Part shown: one piece after another, positions 1 through 10,594 of the stretch
How positions within the stretch are numbered: the stretch's first letter is position 1
How the letters are laid out: each line of letters begins with the position of its first letter
Assembly (NCBI GenBank): GCA_001414485.1
Contig: LLEY01000047.1
Location: 310,001-374,000 of the forward strand
From: Calycina herbarum
Taxonomy: Eukaryota > Ascomycota > Leotiomycetes > Helotiales > Pezizellaceae
Length of the DNA: 64,000 nucleotides
Direction: 5' to 3'
Position numbers and translations under genes: made by a program
Notes under the pieces: generated by a model
What the model was told of the DNA's origin: nothing
Database searches by the model: none
The model's input: the letters and a program-made list of their open reading frames with translations, nothing else

Positions 1-840
1 TCCAACTGCCTAAAAATTATCGGTTCATCCGGTTTCTGTCCACTTAAATAAAGCCACTCATGTCTCTCACTAAACACCGGAACCCCAAACTCCATGATTG
101 CACTTTCACTGTCCCTGCTATCTTTGATAATGTTGGGAACTGATCGGTCTTTGAAGATATCTTGAGCTGGATTGACAGAACGCCAAGCACAGACTGCTAG
201 TGGGTCTCGGAGAATGGGTTTGATGGGTCGCCAGACATTTACGACTATGTATCGTTGGCTTAGAAGAATTTTGACTTCTGCTTCGTTGGTGACGACTCGT
301 CGAAGGAGGGAAGGACATGGGGCGTGGGTTAAGTCGGTGTGGACACCGTGAGAGGGTGAGTTTGCGGTGCTCATTCGACTGCCTTCTTCGTTTCCTGTGA
401 AGCGAGTTCGGTCGACGTAAACGGTTGTTTTGGTTGCTCCGGCTCTGATGTAGTGTTAGTAAACCTCTGAACACACCATGGGGTTAGGAGAGTTTGACTT
501 GCATTTTCTTCACCACCTCTTCCGTTGCGGGTTGGACTATTTCCTCGATTTGTTTCCGATCACTCCAATCTGTGACACCCTCTATCGAATGCTGGAGGTA
601 CTGAAAACCGTGGACGTTTAATGTGAAGTCTTTCTCTTTTCCTCCGATGTCCTTGATTATTACATTTTCAGGCTTTGCTAAACCTTTACTTTGATTTTCG
701 ATAGGTAAAGTTTCGCGGCGGATTCGACAATTCAGTGTTGTTAAACATCCTGACTTGTCGCTGTGGACACTTTGGATGGTGTTATGGTATCGTTTAAGGG
801 GGTGGCTGCAGATGGTGCCATTATGATTGTTTAGGTTCAA
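1..840 (-). CDS. CmcJ/AsaB-like (7-alpha-cephem-methoxylase P8-related) protein, partial, frame apparently disrupted
   Basis: Two minus-strand segments together match the fungal CmcJ/AsaB/GA4-desaturase-like family of putative secondary-metabolism oxidoreductases. The upstream part (840-484) carries the N-terminal block with DIGGKEKDFTLNVHGFQ. The downstream part (about 460-1) carries HGVHTDLTHAP, then RYIVVNVWRPIKP, RDPLAVCAWRSV and EWLYLSGQKPDEP, all typical of the family and ending at the window edge. The parts lie in different frames: the first stops at 484 just after KKMQVKLS. A CTAAC branch-like site and a CAG acceptor lie near 445-430, but I found no GT donor that keeps the frame, so either an unusual intron or a one-base shift separates them. 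The start is uncertain; 840 is the first ATG of the upstream frame. Family assignment is fairly sure, the reaction is unknown, and integrity is doubtful. Confidence 0.55.
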
Positions 841-2084
841 AGAAAATGTATTTGTAAAGTGTTAAGGTATATGATGATATTTTGAAAGGGTTCGAGAAAT
901 TAAAGGAATATAAAGGCAGATAGAAGTGTGCGCAAATTCGTTCGGGCCCCTGACTCTAGCTTCCAGGTTTTCGAGTGTTGAATCAAGCACGTGGCTAAAA
1001 TATCTAAGCATTCTACCAACCTAGTAGTTCCTCTATATACATAATGCGAGTCGGGTTTCGCGATCGCATCGATCTCAGGCGTCTCAATAGAAGGAATCGT
1101 CATGAGCGGTGGTGTTTCGTCTGATACAACAAGTTAGGATGATACCTGCTACATGGATAAGTTATGCCGTGTAAAGAACTCGAACCAGGGATGGCAATTG
1201 ATAGCTGTCAGACAGCATCATCATTCCTGCCATCCGAATAAGCACGAGTTATGAGTATAGTGTGATCAGTGGATTTTTCGCATTCGATGCGATGCTTATT
1301 TGGTACCGGTCCCGATACCCAGCCATAGACCCATAGCCAAGAATCGCACCGATCGTCAGGTAGATTTGGACGCTAGCAAGGATGTTCCGACCCTAGTAAT
1401 TTCTCATAGGGCTGGAAAGCGAAACGATAGCTTGGAGAATAAAAAAAGGGGGTTTGGATATTCGGAACAATATGCCGAAATCGCCAATTGCTGCGATTGC
1501 GATAAATTGGACAGACAACATTAGTTCGCAAATTGTCAACTATTTAGAGAACAACATGATAGCTCGCCGGTACTTTCGGATGCAATTAATGTGTTTTTGG
1601 ATTGGGCAAAACGGTGGTTCAGTTGCGTATCGTATCGGACCGAGTCCGAACCAGCCTTTAATGGCATGTTGAAACAGATCAGATCTACTAAAAATCTACG
1701 GCACTTGCCATGCGAACAATCCTTGAATTCTTTATGATCTTCAGCCTTTGAATTATTGATCCCCATCGTATTGCTTGAGTCTCTCCACTCGTCATCTCTT
1801 GCGTGTCCATCAGACTCCCTCTACAGTCTAAGCTTCGAAGTTAAAAATGACTTCTGGGTCAGAAGATTATCCTGTTGCAGCTCGGACCGTAAGAGAGAAA
1901 ACCCAAGGGAAAGTAAGTATGGACTTGGCGGTTGGTGTTGAATTCTGTTGCTGGTTTTATATCCTGAGTTGTCTGAGATATCAAGCAACGATACACCTCA
2001 ACAATAGCTTGTCATACACGAAAATCCAGAAATCTTCAACGAAAACAATTCCACATCGAGAGCGAGGAAAACCGAGTAGCAAAG
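841..2084. other. Intergenic region upstream of the SUR7/PalI gene
   Basis: About 1.2 kb between the divergent CmcJ-like and SUR7/PalI genes. A short open frame at 1847-1911 (MTSGSEDYPVAARTVREKTQ) ends at a GTAAGT and could be an upstream exon or leader of the SUR7/PalI gene, but I cannot confirm a join. No other gene or repeat is recognisable. Confidence 0.4.
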
Positions 2085-2924
2085 ATGAATTTGCAAACTA
2101 TGAAATTTTTTATGGGGGTGTCGATTCCATTTGGCATGGCTTTTGGATCTTTTTGTATGCTTCTGATCATCGCCATGGGGGGGATTGCGGGCGACTTCAT
2201 GGGCGCAATCTGGAAGATAGATTTCAAGGATCTCAGCATCCCCTATCCGGACTTCAACACCCTCACCAATATCAACTTGACTGGTACCAGCGACGTTACC
2301 CGATTCAACCTCGGACTTTCGGAGAAATACTCCTTCTATCTCTGGAACTATGCCTCGAACGACAATGGGGGTAACGACTTCTCAAGCTCGAAATTCGACT
2401 ACGTTGATAAAATCAAATTGGTCAACACCACCGTTGATGGAGTCTCAAGCCCACTCCCGAAATCTCTCAAGGACGCCAAATCCGGATTTCGGGATAAGAT
2501 CAGATATGGGCAAATGATATTCATGGCCGCGATTTTCAACGTTGCCATAGTTGTTGCCTTTGGGATCCTCGCTTGCCTCGGAATCAAGTTCACCATCATG
2601 ATCGTCCTCGGATTCTCGGTCTTGACTACGATAATGTTGCTGGTATTTGCGATTTTGATCACCATGGCCAGTCTCAATACCGCGAGTGATCTGAAGCCGT
2701 ACAAAGAATTTGGGGCCAAGATAGAGACTGGGATGTCGGATCTCGTAATCGTCTGGTTGGCTGCTGTGCATATGGTTGCTATATGCATAATGTTTGCTCT
2801 AATGACATTTGGCGTAACCGAAATGAGTCCAGCTATTAAGCAGGCACCCAGGAATATTACATACGACGAGGAAGTCCAGCCAAGTGGAAGTAGCCATTCG
2901 ATGGTCAATCTCAGACAGAAGTAG
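2085..2924 (+). CDS. SUR7/PalI-family four-transmembrane protein
   Basis: Uninterrupted 279-residue frame with the SUR7/PalI layout. A first hydrophobic segment (about residues 8-35) is followed by a long extracellular loop with NLTG and NTTV sequons. Three further membrane spans lie at about 145-170, 175-200 and 225-250, and the tail is polar and cytosolic (YDEEVQPSGSSHSMVNL). SUR7 proteins mark eisosomes; PalI/Rim9 proteins act at the plasma membrane in ambient-pH signalling. The sequence does not say which applies here, and the loop lacks a clear W-x-x-W-C-type motif that I could pick out. The ATG at 2085 has a purine at -3 (CAAAGATGA) and opens directly into the first span, so I chose it over an upstream spliced start at 1847. 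Single exon. Confidence 0.7.
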   Translation: MNLQTMKFFMGVSIPFGMAFGSFCMLLIIAMGGIAGDFMGAIWKIDFKDLSIPYPDFNTLTNINLTGTSDVTRFNLGLSEKYSFYLWNYASNDNGGNDFSSSKFDYVDKIKLVNTTVDGVSSPLPKSLKDAKSGFRDKIRYGQMIFMAAIFNVAIVVAFGILACLGIKFTIMIVLGFSVLTTIMLLVFAILITMASLNTASDLKPYKEFGAKIETGMSDLVIVWLAAVHMVAICIMFALMTFGVTEMSPAIKQAPRNITYDEEVQPSGSSHSMVNLRQK

Positions 2925-3135
2925 AGGAAGTTAAATAGGACATGGTGGAGTGAGGGCATGGCATTGATGTGAGGCGTTCGGGATATATTTCTTCTGGAGT
3001 AATAGTAGTTAGCGAAGGTTTTGGGATATTTAGAGGGAACTGGGATTGATTAATGGATTGTTATTGTTTTGTGAAGGTTGATTTCAAGACTTGGATAGAG
3101 GGCTTGGGTTTGAAGACCAGTACTGTATGGAAGCA

Positions 3136-3143
3136 TATAAAAG
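3136..3143 (+). promoter_or_regulatory. TATA-like box upstream of the lipase gene
   Basis: TATAAAAG lies about 320 bp before the chosen lipase ATG, consistent with a long leader. No experimental support. Confidence 0.25.
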
Positions 3144-3453
3144 ATAGAGTGTAGGAGAGAAGAGTAAATTCAAAACCGGCCTATGCTTGAATATAATCTT
3201 GAGCTTCTCATGAGTGTTGGTATTGCGTACGTGGTAATTTTTGAAGGGAGCCAAAAGCCAAAAGCCCCTCAGATCAATTGCACGACAAGCCACAAATGCC
3301 AAGCCTTTGATGTGGCTGAGATTAGCAGGGGGTATCAAGACGTCACTCGCGACTTCCCAACGAGCTTGTGCATTCCCAAAGGCAAAGCTTCCTCAACATG
3401 GCCCTACAAATCTCCCCGACAACTTCCAAAAACTCAATGTATGGGACAGAGCG

Positions 3454-4603
3454 ATGGCACTGCTGTTAGCTCGTACAACGCGCACAAGATGGCTCCCTGC
3501 GCATTCCAAACTCCTCCCTTGGAGTTCCATCCCAAAGCTCCCACCTAATTCCTCACGACCATTTTCAATATATTTACCTAGGAGAAAAGAACAAAGTCCA
3601 ACGCATAAGAATGAGAACGAAAATTGTGGTGATCCAAGAATGCGAGAGCTGGGTAGGGCAATCGAAGACGATTTTGCTGCATTAAGGGAGAAATATGGTG
3701 CTCCTCCAAACAACGACCCCCGCAGCTGTTCATATACTAATGAAGCCATTACAGCAACGCCTAAACATCCTATCGTCCTCGCACACGGCCTACTCGGGTT
3801 TGACGAACTTCGATTGGGAGGGAAATTATTTCGAGGCGTGCAATACTGGCGGGGAATCACGGACGCCCTTCGTTCAAATGGCATAGAGGTTATCATCGCC
3901 CATGTCCCAGCATCTGCTAGCATCGAAGAACGTGCTGCCAAATTGAGCGAAGATATTGCTGCCAAGGCGAATGGAAAAAGTGTCAACATCATTGCACACA
4001 GCATGGGAGGACTTGACGCTCGATACATGATCTCTCAACTCCAACCGGAGAACGTCAATGTCCTTTCCCTCACCACAATCGCTTCCCCACATCGAGGTTC
4101 CTCCTTCGCGGATTTTGTGCTCAGCGAAATTGGCCCAAACTATTTGCCCAGAATATATAATGGGCTCCAGAGTTTTGGACTTGGCACCGGGGCGTTTCAA
4201 CAGCTGACGAGGAAATATATGCTGGAGAAATTCAACCCACATACTCCTGATGACCCAAGCGTGAGATATTTCTCTTACGGTGCCACGGCTGACCCTGGGA
4301 TGCTGAGTCCATTCCGATATTCTCATGGGGTTGTAATGGATCAAGAGGGACCAAATGATGGTTTAGTGAGTGTGGAGAGTGCAATGTGGGGCACGTACAA
4401 GGGAACTTTAGTTGGGGTTAGCCATCTGGATTTGATCAATTGGACGAACCGACTTCAGTTCTGGGCTTGGAAGGTGGTTGGCATTGAGAGGAAGTAAGTT
4501 TTATGTTGCCCGTGAAACACTCTGGGTGCTAATTGATCCTAGGTTCAATGCCATCGCGTTTTATCTAGATATTGCGGACATGCTGGCTAAAGAGGACCTG
4601 TAA
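3454..4603 (+). CDS. Triacylglycerol lipase, TGL2-like (alpha/beta hydrolase)
   Basis: Two exons (3454-4493 and 4543-4603; 49-nt GTAAGT...CTAG intron) encode about 366 residues. The core has HPIVLAHGLLGF (oxyanion-hole region), the nucleophile elbow AHSMGG, and SPHRGSSFADF downstream. A candidate acid/His pair lies in the C-terminal third (GPNDGLVSVES and GVSHLDLINW). Exon 2 adds the family-typical tail FNAIAFYLDIADMLAKEDL. Known relatives include yeast mitochondrial lipase Tgl2. The start at 3454 gives an Arg/Leu-rich N-terminus (MALLLARTTRTRWLP) that looks like a mitochondrial presequence. The frame is open further upstream to an ATG at 3241, so a longer N-terminus is possible. Hydrolysis of tri- or diacylglycerol is inferred from the family. 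Confidence 0.82.
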
Positions 4604-5015
4604 GATATGGAAGTGGTTCCATCACTCATGCGCTACCCCTACTCGAAGACCGCGGAGGGAGCATGTCACGATCAAGAAAAGGTGTACAATAGAAAGAGCT
4701 TTGTAAATTGTGATATATCAACCCGTCTACGTTGGTCTGTCAAATCTCAACCAGGAGTGACCCACTTCGCAACCTCGCCTCAAGATACAATAAAATCAGC
4801 AGGAAACCCCTAGGTACTTTGGGTTAGCCCTCGTCTAAAAGTTTGAAATAGTTTCTAACTTCTTTTAGACCTAAATTGTCTGCTGAATTAAAATAGAACA
4901 ATGACACTGTCTCGAGCTCGCAATTTCCAGCTGGCACTCTTGCGATGGATTAGAAAAGCTGCATTTAGAACCCTCGATAGTTCTCGTTGTTCTAACTTTC
5001 TTGAACAATTAAAGT
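4604..5015. other. Intergenic region with degenerate dispersed repeat
   Basis: Downstream of the lipase. The second half (about 4840-5015) has fragments such as CTAACTTTCTTGAACAATTAAAG that resemble the interior of the ~0.25-kb dispersed repeat, which continues beyond the inserted MITE at 5530. No gene seen. Confidence 0.4.
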
Positions 5016-5017
5016 TA

Positions 5018-5527
5018 CAGTGAGTTGCGAGTTAAGCTTGAATTTGCCCACTTTTTTTGTAAACCGAGCTTTTTGAGATTTTCCCCCTTTTTAGGCACTC
5101 TTTTACCTATTAATTAACAACAACATATGATACACTATTTATAAGAACAGGAAAGAAGAGGCTTATATCTCCCCTTATACTCTATAAACTTTATAGGACA
5201 AAAACAGTCAATTTTATATCTGTCTTGATTTTTATAGGGTCTTGGCATAGCCTGTCGACCTTATAGGAGGTAGTGAAATTTTTTTCAAGAAAAGGGGTTA
5301 TTTTAAGAATTATTTATCTTTTAGTTTACTTTTGTTATACTTACTTTAAATTGATAAATTATATAGAGAGATAATTAGATATAGCGCTTCTTTCTAGCTA
5401 GGCCTCGTCTCTTTTAGAGTACTTTTATTTTCTGTCTTCTATAGAAAAGAGGGAGAAAGCCTTAATAAAAAAAAAGCTCGGATTACAAAAAAAGTAGGCA
5501 AATTCAAGCTTAACTCGCAACTCACTG
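5018..5527. mobile_element. MITE family 1, copy A (TA target site, ~57-bp TIRs)
   Basis: A 510-bp AT-rich element flanked by TA on both sides (5016-5017 and 5528-5529). The left end begins CAGTGAGTTGCGAGTTAAGC and the right end is its near-perfect reverse complement; the inverted pairing runs for about 57 bp with few mismatches. No coding capacity. TA duplication and long TIRs point to a Tc1/mariner-superfamily (pogo/Fot1-like) non-autonomous element. A second full-length copy lies at 47914-48416. It sits inside an older dispersed repeat (ACAATTAAAG on the left, ATTGTTCTAAC on the right). Confidence 0.85.
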
Positions 5528-5529
5528 TA

Positions 5530-5670
5530 ATTGTTCTAACTATTTAAGACAATTTCAAATTGTTTTATGTGTTTAGGATAGTCTGTATTAATTACCCCAG
5601 AAAGTTGGAACAAAGAGTACAACGTAGGCAGGTACAAACCTAAAGTCTTTACTACCACTTTTAATGTAAG
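5530..5670. repeat. Dispersed ~0.25-kb repeat (family 2), right part
   Basis: Carries the family signature CCAGAAAGTTGGAACAAAG, then GTAGGCAGGTACAAACCTAAAG and TTTACTACCACTTTTAATG, also seen at about 15.4, 20.6, 24.7, 46.8 and 58.8 kb. It overlaps the 3' end of the GQTLTPGG-repeat gene and encodes that gene's last residues. Confidence 0.7.
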
Positions 5671-7983
5671 TCCAAACACCAGTCCAAACACCAACAACCC
5701 ACAACCAGCCAACAGCAACAATAGTTCTTCCCACACCTCCAACAAACTCAACGTTAGAACCATTTCCCTTCCCCGGACCACGATTTGTCCCAATAATACT
5801 AGAGAAGCCAACAGTGCTCGATCCCCCAACAGCCACCCCAGACGTCCCACCAGAAGCGAATGACAAGGTCTGTCCCCCTATTACAATATTCCCTCCCGAC
5901 GTCAATGTCTCTCCTGAAATCACTATTCCACTCTGGATTGTCTGGATACTGATCTTGCCTACTCCACTGATGGAGATATACTGTCCATTTGTTGGTAAGG
6001 CAGGAAGAGATATCGCTTGACTTCCGATCAAGATACCTTCTCCTGGTTTCAGAGTCTGAGATCCGATTATTAAGGCGTCGTTGTTGGTAGTAATTACAGC
6101 GGAAATGGGAAGGGTACTTTCTCCTGTTATGATTGAATTTCCGGCTGGATTCAGAAAGATTGTTTGGCCGTTCACAGTAACACTTGAACCTGGCTTAAGG
6201 GGTTGTCCTGAAATTATGACAGAATTGCCCGAGGAATCTAGAGATATCGTTTGGCCGTTGACAATGATACTTGAACCTGGGTTGAGGTCTTGTCCTGCAA
6301 TTACAATGGAACCGCCGTTTTTCCCGGAAGGTATTGAAGAGATTAACGTGATGGGGATTGTGTTTGTGCCATCAACAACCAGAGCCGTTCCTGAGGGGTT
6401 GAGGGAATACGATACACCGTTAACAAGCGACATTTCCCCCTGGTGTCAAAGTTTGACCTCCAATTACCACACTGCCACCAGGGATCCCTTGTGGTGTTGG
6501 TGCTGGCGTTATCATTGGTTCAGTTGGGTTTGGTAACGGTGATGCACCAACGATGCTGGCGATTGCAGCTGCTTCAGGGGTTCCGAAACCAAAAGTTTTG
6601 ATGCCCGAAGAATCAGCTGAGATAATTACACCCTCGATGGTAATCGCGGGTGATCCTTTGCTGAGCGTTGTACCTTGTATAACGTAGCCAGAGGCTGACG
6701 GGAGCACAACTACAGTTGGTGTAAGTGTGCCAATCTTGATAGGTGTTGTTACTGGGCTTGACACTGCAACCGGTGGTGGCCCATTCTCTGGCGCCTGAGG
6801 TGATGCTGAGGGGAGACCTTGAGGTTGTGGACTTTGTTGACCTCCTGGGTTGACAGGCTGTGGTGGTGTTGAGAAGCTATCTTGAGGTTGTGGAGCTGGT
6901 TGACGCCCCAGTACAGGTCTTGGTGATGCCGAAGGAATGTTTTCTGGATTTGAGGCCACTGGAGGGTTATTCGATGGCATTGTAGGGTGTGGCACTTGCG
7001 AAGAAGCGGTCGAAGGCGGATAAATCAGCGAAATGACACCTCCTGGGTTTGGAGCAGCGCTTTGTGATATTGTTGGAATTGGTGGAGATGAAGTTATAGC
7101 CCGTGCTGCTGCGAATGCCGTTGAAGTAGCTATGAGCAGTTAGAGAGCAGCTGGTGAGGCGTAGGGAGACAAGAGGAAATCCACTTACCTGTAAGAACAG
7201 AAACACCAATATTCAATTCTCCAGCGCCATCACCAATATAATCGCAAGAGGAGGAACCTCCAAGAACCTTGGAGAATAGGGAAAGCATGTAGGAATTCCC
7301 GTAATCTTTTATTGTCTCCATGTAACTCGCATCCGGACTCTCATGGTCGAAATGGAACGCGCTAGTGATCGTCCGCGGAGGTATGTTTTCCAAAGCTGTA
7401 GGTATGTCTGTATCAAGCCTACAATATGACCGCCCTCCTACGTCGGTAAACCACCTGTAGACTGAATAATCAACTGCTGCTACATCCACTGTGTGTATGA
7501 GTGTATTCCTATCTCAAATTAATTATTACTAGTCACATAATATACCTTGATATAAGGGAGATAATTTACCAAGATGTGGTGACAGTATTAAGGGTCTGAA
7601 AGACAAGAAAGTCTGGACCCTCGATAAAAGAGAGTAATGATTGGTAATTTATAAAATCCGTAGTGATATTTGTATACGATAGTGAGGAGCCGATGGTACT
7701 ATGTGTATCGGGATCAATGGTATATACAATCGTAGGCCCAGTCGTTGTAAGAATCTGGTCGAAGGTAAGGGTCCCCCCTATTCCCGCGACCCACAAGCAT
7801 CCCCGACCTTCCTCGCAATCATTCCCTACCCCGTTGGTCGACGTCGCTGTAGTTGAAGAATTTATATATTTCGTAGCTTGTCGAAATCAGCATAACGATA
7901 TATCACCAAAACGCATGGTGCATACTCAGGCCCGCGCAAAGTTGGAATAGAGAGATCCCAAGGAGAAAGTTTCTTAGAATCAT
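5588..7983 (-). CDS. Secreted cell-wall-type protein with GQTLTPGG repeats (frame-shifted, repeat-encoded tail)
   Basis: Exons 7983-7926, 7876-7570, 7508-7189 and 7129 downward are joined by 49-, 61- and 59-nt introns in consistent phase. The N-terminus MILRNFLLGISLFQLCAG is a signal peptide. A Cys-containing globular region follows (DCEEGRGCLWVAGIGGT...GGRSYCRLDTDIP...SSSCDYIG). Then come a Pro/Ser/Gln-rich linker and a series of degenerate repeats such as IGGQTLTPGG, IAGQDLNPGSS and ISGQPLKPGSS. A single-base shift near 6419-6432 (GGNVAC-stop versus VNGVSYSLNP) separates the linker from the main repeat block. The end GPGKGNGSN followed by a hydrophobic Trp/Val-rich stretch resembles a GPI-anchor signal. 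The last ~23 residues are encoded by a dispersed repeat. Function unknown; surface location inferred. Confidence 0.65.
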
Positions 7984-8656
7984 TTCAAAAGCTTGAACAC
8001 CCAAGCCCGCTTTTCTGTGAGGAGACATGCAAATTTCAGCTAGCAGCTTGCCTACTGATGCAAGAATATCATCTGGGAAAACAAACAAGCATTGGGTCAT
8101 ACGCTTTTGATGTTCCGGTTGGCTGGTGATAACTATCAGAAAAATAGCTCAATACGAGCTCCTCATCACCTCTGACCCCCTCAAGGGTGGGTTGCACATA
8201 TTGGTGAGATTGGAGTCATCTAAGGGGCACAGCTATATATTTTATCCTTTATCCGGAAGGTGTCTCGCATGCGATGCAACAATGCTCATCTTATGCTCTT
8301 TGGGTCATCGAATTAGCAAATTGTATAGAGTCGACTAACCCCATTCGATTGAATCATACACAATCCACCCCAAAGAGCGAGAATAGCACATTTCCTGGCT
8401 TGGAAAGTGGCTAAGCATCGCAAAGACCAGTACTAACCGACATCATATGTATGTGAAGCAACTCGTAAGTCAGTGTAATATGCGGTGTCATAACCATGTG
8501 GATAAATTTCAACTCTCATGTTGGACGGTCCTCGCAAGCCCCGCTTGGGCAACCTAAAAAGAACAAAACAGGTTTTAATTTGACCAACCTGTGTCCGCAA
8601 ATGTGTAAAACAAAATCTTTTTGAACCGAAACTGACATGAAAGTACGCCTCCAAGA
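7984..8656. other. Intergenic region between divergent genes
   Basis: Contains the promoters of the GQTLTPGG protein (-) and the protease-like gene (+), and probably an unrecognised first exon with the signal peptide of the latter. No repeat recognised. Confidence 0.35.
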
Positions 8657-10390
8657 ATGGCACTGCAAACTCGCGAAAGCAAAAAGCTAACGCCAATTTC
8701 ATTCGCACCCAGTCAGGTCTTCGAAGGCAACGATGGGAGATGGTCGACATTCGTGCTTGGAGTCAGCACTCCCGAGCAAATATTCCATGTTCTCATCTCG
8801 ACGGCTGGCCAAGAAACATGGATGCCAGTACCAGAAGGCTGTCTTTCGACCGATCCAAGTGACTGTGGAGCCTAGAGGGGAGTGCTTCCGTTTCGCAACC
8901 AGCCGAGTAATGGCTTCCAAATAAATGCAGTAGGTTCAAGAGTGGAGAGTACGAGAGTTTCGAAGCTAATAATTTAAGCAGTCTTCCACTTGGACGCCGA
9001 TCAGTTTGTACGAGTTGGGCCTTGACAAGGAGTTGAATTATACCGGAAACGGAGAGTATGGATTCGATACTGTTGGGTTACAATTGCCGCAGAGCGACGG
9101 TGTATCTTTGGCGCACCAGCTCGTTGCAGGTAAGATTCCTACTGTCCATGTCAACAAGAAGCAAAAAGTCAGGGGCTAATAAATCAATTAGGTATCGCAA
9201 CTAGAGACTTTTACCTAGGGATCTTTTCTCTCGGGCCCAAGCCGACGAATTTTACCTCTTTCAACAACCCGCAAGGAAGTTTCTTGTGGTCCATGCGAAA
9301 TCAAAGCCTCATTCCGAGTCTTTCATGGGGATATACAGCAGGGAATCCATATCGATTGAGTAAAGTGCCAGACAGTCTGACCCTTGGTGGATATGACGCC
9401 TCTCGATTCACACCAAACAATTTGACGTTCCAGTTCAGTGCTGATGACTCGAAACCTCTCACACTTGGTCTCCAGGCCATCCAAGCCACAAGTACATTCC
9501 AGGGGGTCATGGCCCTGCTCCCGTCGGGGATTTTGGCCTTCATAGATTCCACAGTGCCAGAAATCTGGCTTCCGCTGGCAGCTTGTAGAATCTTTGAGGA
9601 AGCATTTCATTTGCAATACGACCCGACCACAGACAGATATCTTGTCAACGACACCACCCACGCGACTCTCGTGTCAATGAACCCCGTTCTGACTTTCAAG
9701 ATTGGTTCCGGCGTCGATGGAGGAAACAGCACTGACATAAATCTGCCGTACAAAGCATTTGATCTTCAGGCAAACTACCCAATATATCCGAACTCGAACG
9801 ATTACTTTCCGCTAAGAAGAGCAATGAACGACTCTCAATATACTCCGGGGAGGACATTTTTGCAAGAAGCGTAAGCAATTCGTATTCACTAGGAAAGAAA
9901 AACCCGGCTCTGCTGACACTTCCATAGATACGTGATTGCTGACTATGAGCGCTCAAATTTCTCTGTCTCGCAATGTGTATCCAATGAAAAAATGACAAAC
10001 AATATCGTCGCAATCGACTCTCCGCAGGAAAGCAATGGCACAAAAGGTCTTAAAAAGAGCACTCTCATAGCAATCGTCGTCGCTGTTGTCGTCTTTCTCG
10101 CTATATCATCGATCCTCGCGATATGTTGGTTCCGTTGTCGGAAGAGCCGAAAATCGGTGGCTGGCGGGAGTAGTGATCAGGTTTCGTTGGATAAAAATAA
10201 TACAGCAGAAGCTGGAACGGAGGCATCGGCGGATCACCGTCGTTTCGAAATGACAGGAAGGGAAAAGGATCACGCACATGAGCTGTTGGTGGTGAATCAA
10301 GTCACAGAAATAGCCGGAGCCCCAATGGCCCATGAACTCTCAGCAGTTGATAGAGTTGTGGAATTGCCTGCTGGTAGGAATGGAGCTTGA
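8657..10390 (+). pseudogene. Aspartic-protease (A1)-like membrane protein with one in-frame TAG
   Basis: Four exon blocks, 8657-8929, 8982-9129, 9192-9870 and 9928-10390, join in phase through 52-, 62- and 57-nt introns. The product has the fold signature of fungal A1-like surface proteins: GNDGRWSTFVLGVSTPEQ, LISTAGQETWMPVPEGC, SLYELGLDKELNYTGNG, YGFDTVGL-like strand, SLTLGGYDASRF and FIDSTVPEIWLP. A juxtamembrane stretch, one transmembrane span (STLIAIVVAVVVFLAISSIL) and a basic cytosolic tail follow. The canonical DTG/DSG aspartates are replaced (STAG; DSTV is kept), so it may be a non-peptidase relative. A TAG at 8873-8875 interrupts DPSDCGA/RGVLPF, where relatives usually have a coding triplet; the rest is open. 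No signal peptide is visible after 8657, so the 5' end is missing or in an upstream exon. Confidence 0.65.
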
Positions 10391-10594
10391 CGAACTCCGT
10401 ATAGAAATGGAGGGTGAAGATGGCAGTGTGGGTTGCACACGTGTTTAAGTGGATCCCGGTCCCCTGGGGTTAAAAGTACTCCGCAGGAGGTTAAGTCCTC
10501 TCCAAACCATCAACCTCGAACGTACAACATCAACATCAACATCAGCATCAGTGTGCTCCCATACAACTCATCTAATACATCCACTGCGAGCAAA

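Noticed and set aside
900..1103. Minus-strand frame MTIPSIETPEIDAIAKPDS as first exon of the CmcJ-like gene
   Set aside because: Position is suitable but no splice pair in phase was found and the sequence is not family-like.
1170..1250. Possible tRNA (CTCGAACCAGGG, i.e. GGTTCGAG on the minus strand)
   Set aside because: No acceptor stem or D arm that pairs; chance T-loop resemblance.
2399..2959. 186-codon minus-strand open frame with hydrophobic stretches
   Set aside because: Antisense shadow of the SUR7/PalI membrane spans.
3393..4028. 211-codon minus-strand open frame
   Set aside because: Lies antisense to the lipase core; a shadow of strong coding on the plus strand.
1..10400. Secondary-metabolite gene cluster around the CmcJ-like enzyme
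   Set aside because: No backbone synthase or other tailoring enzymes nearby; the neighbours are a lipase and surface proteins.
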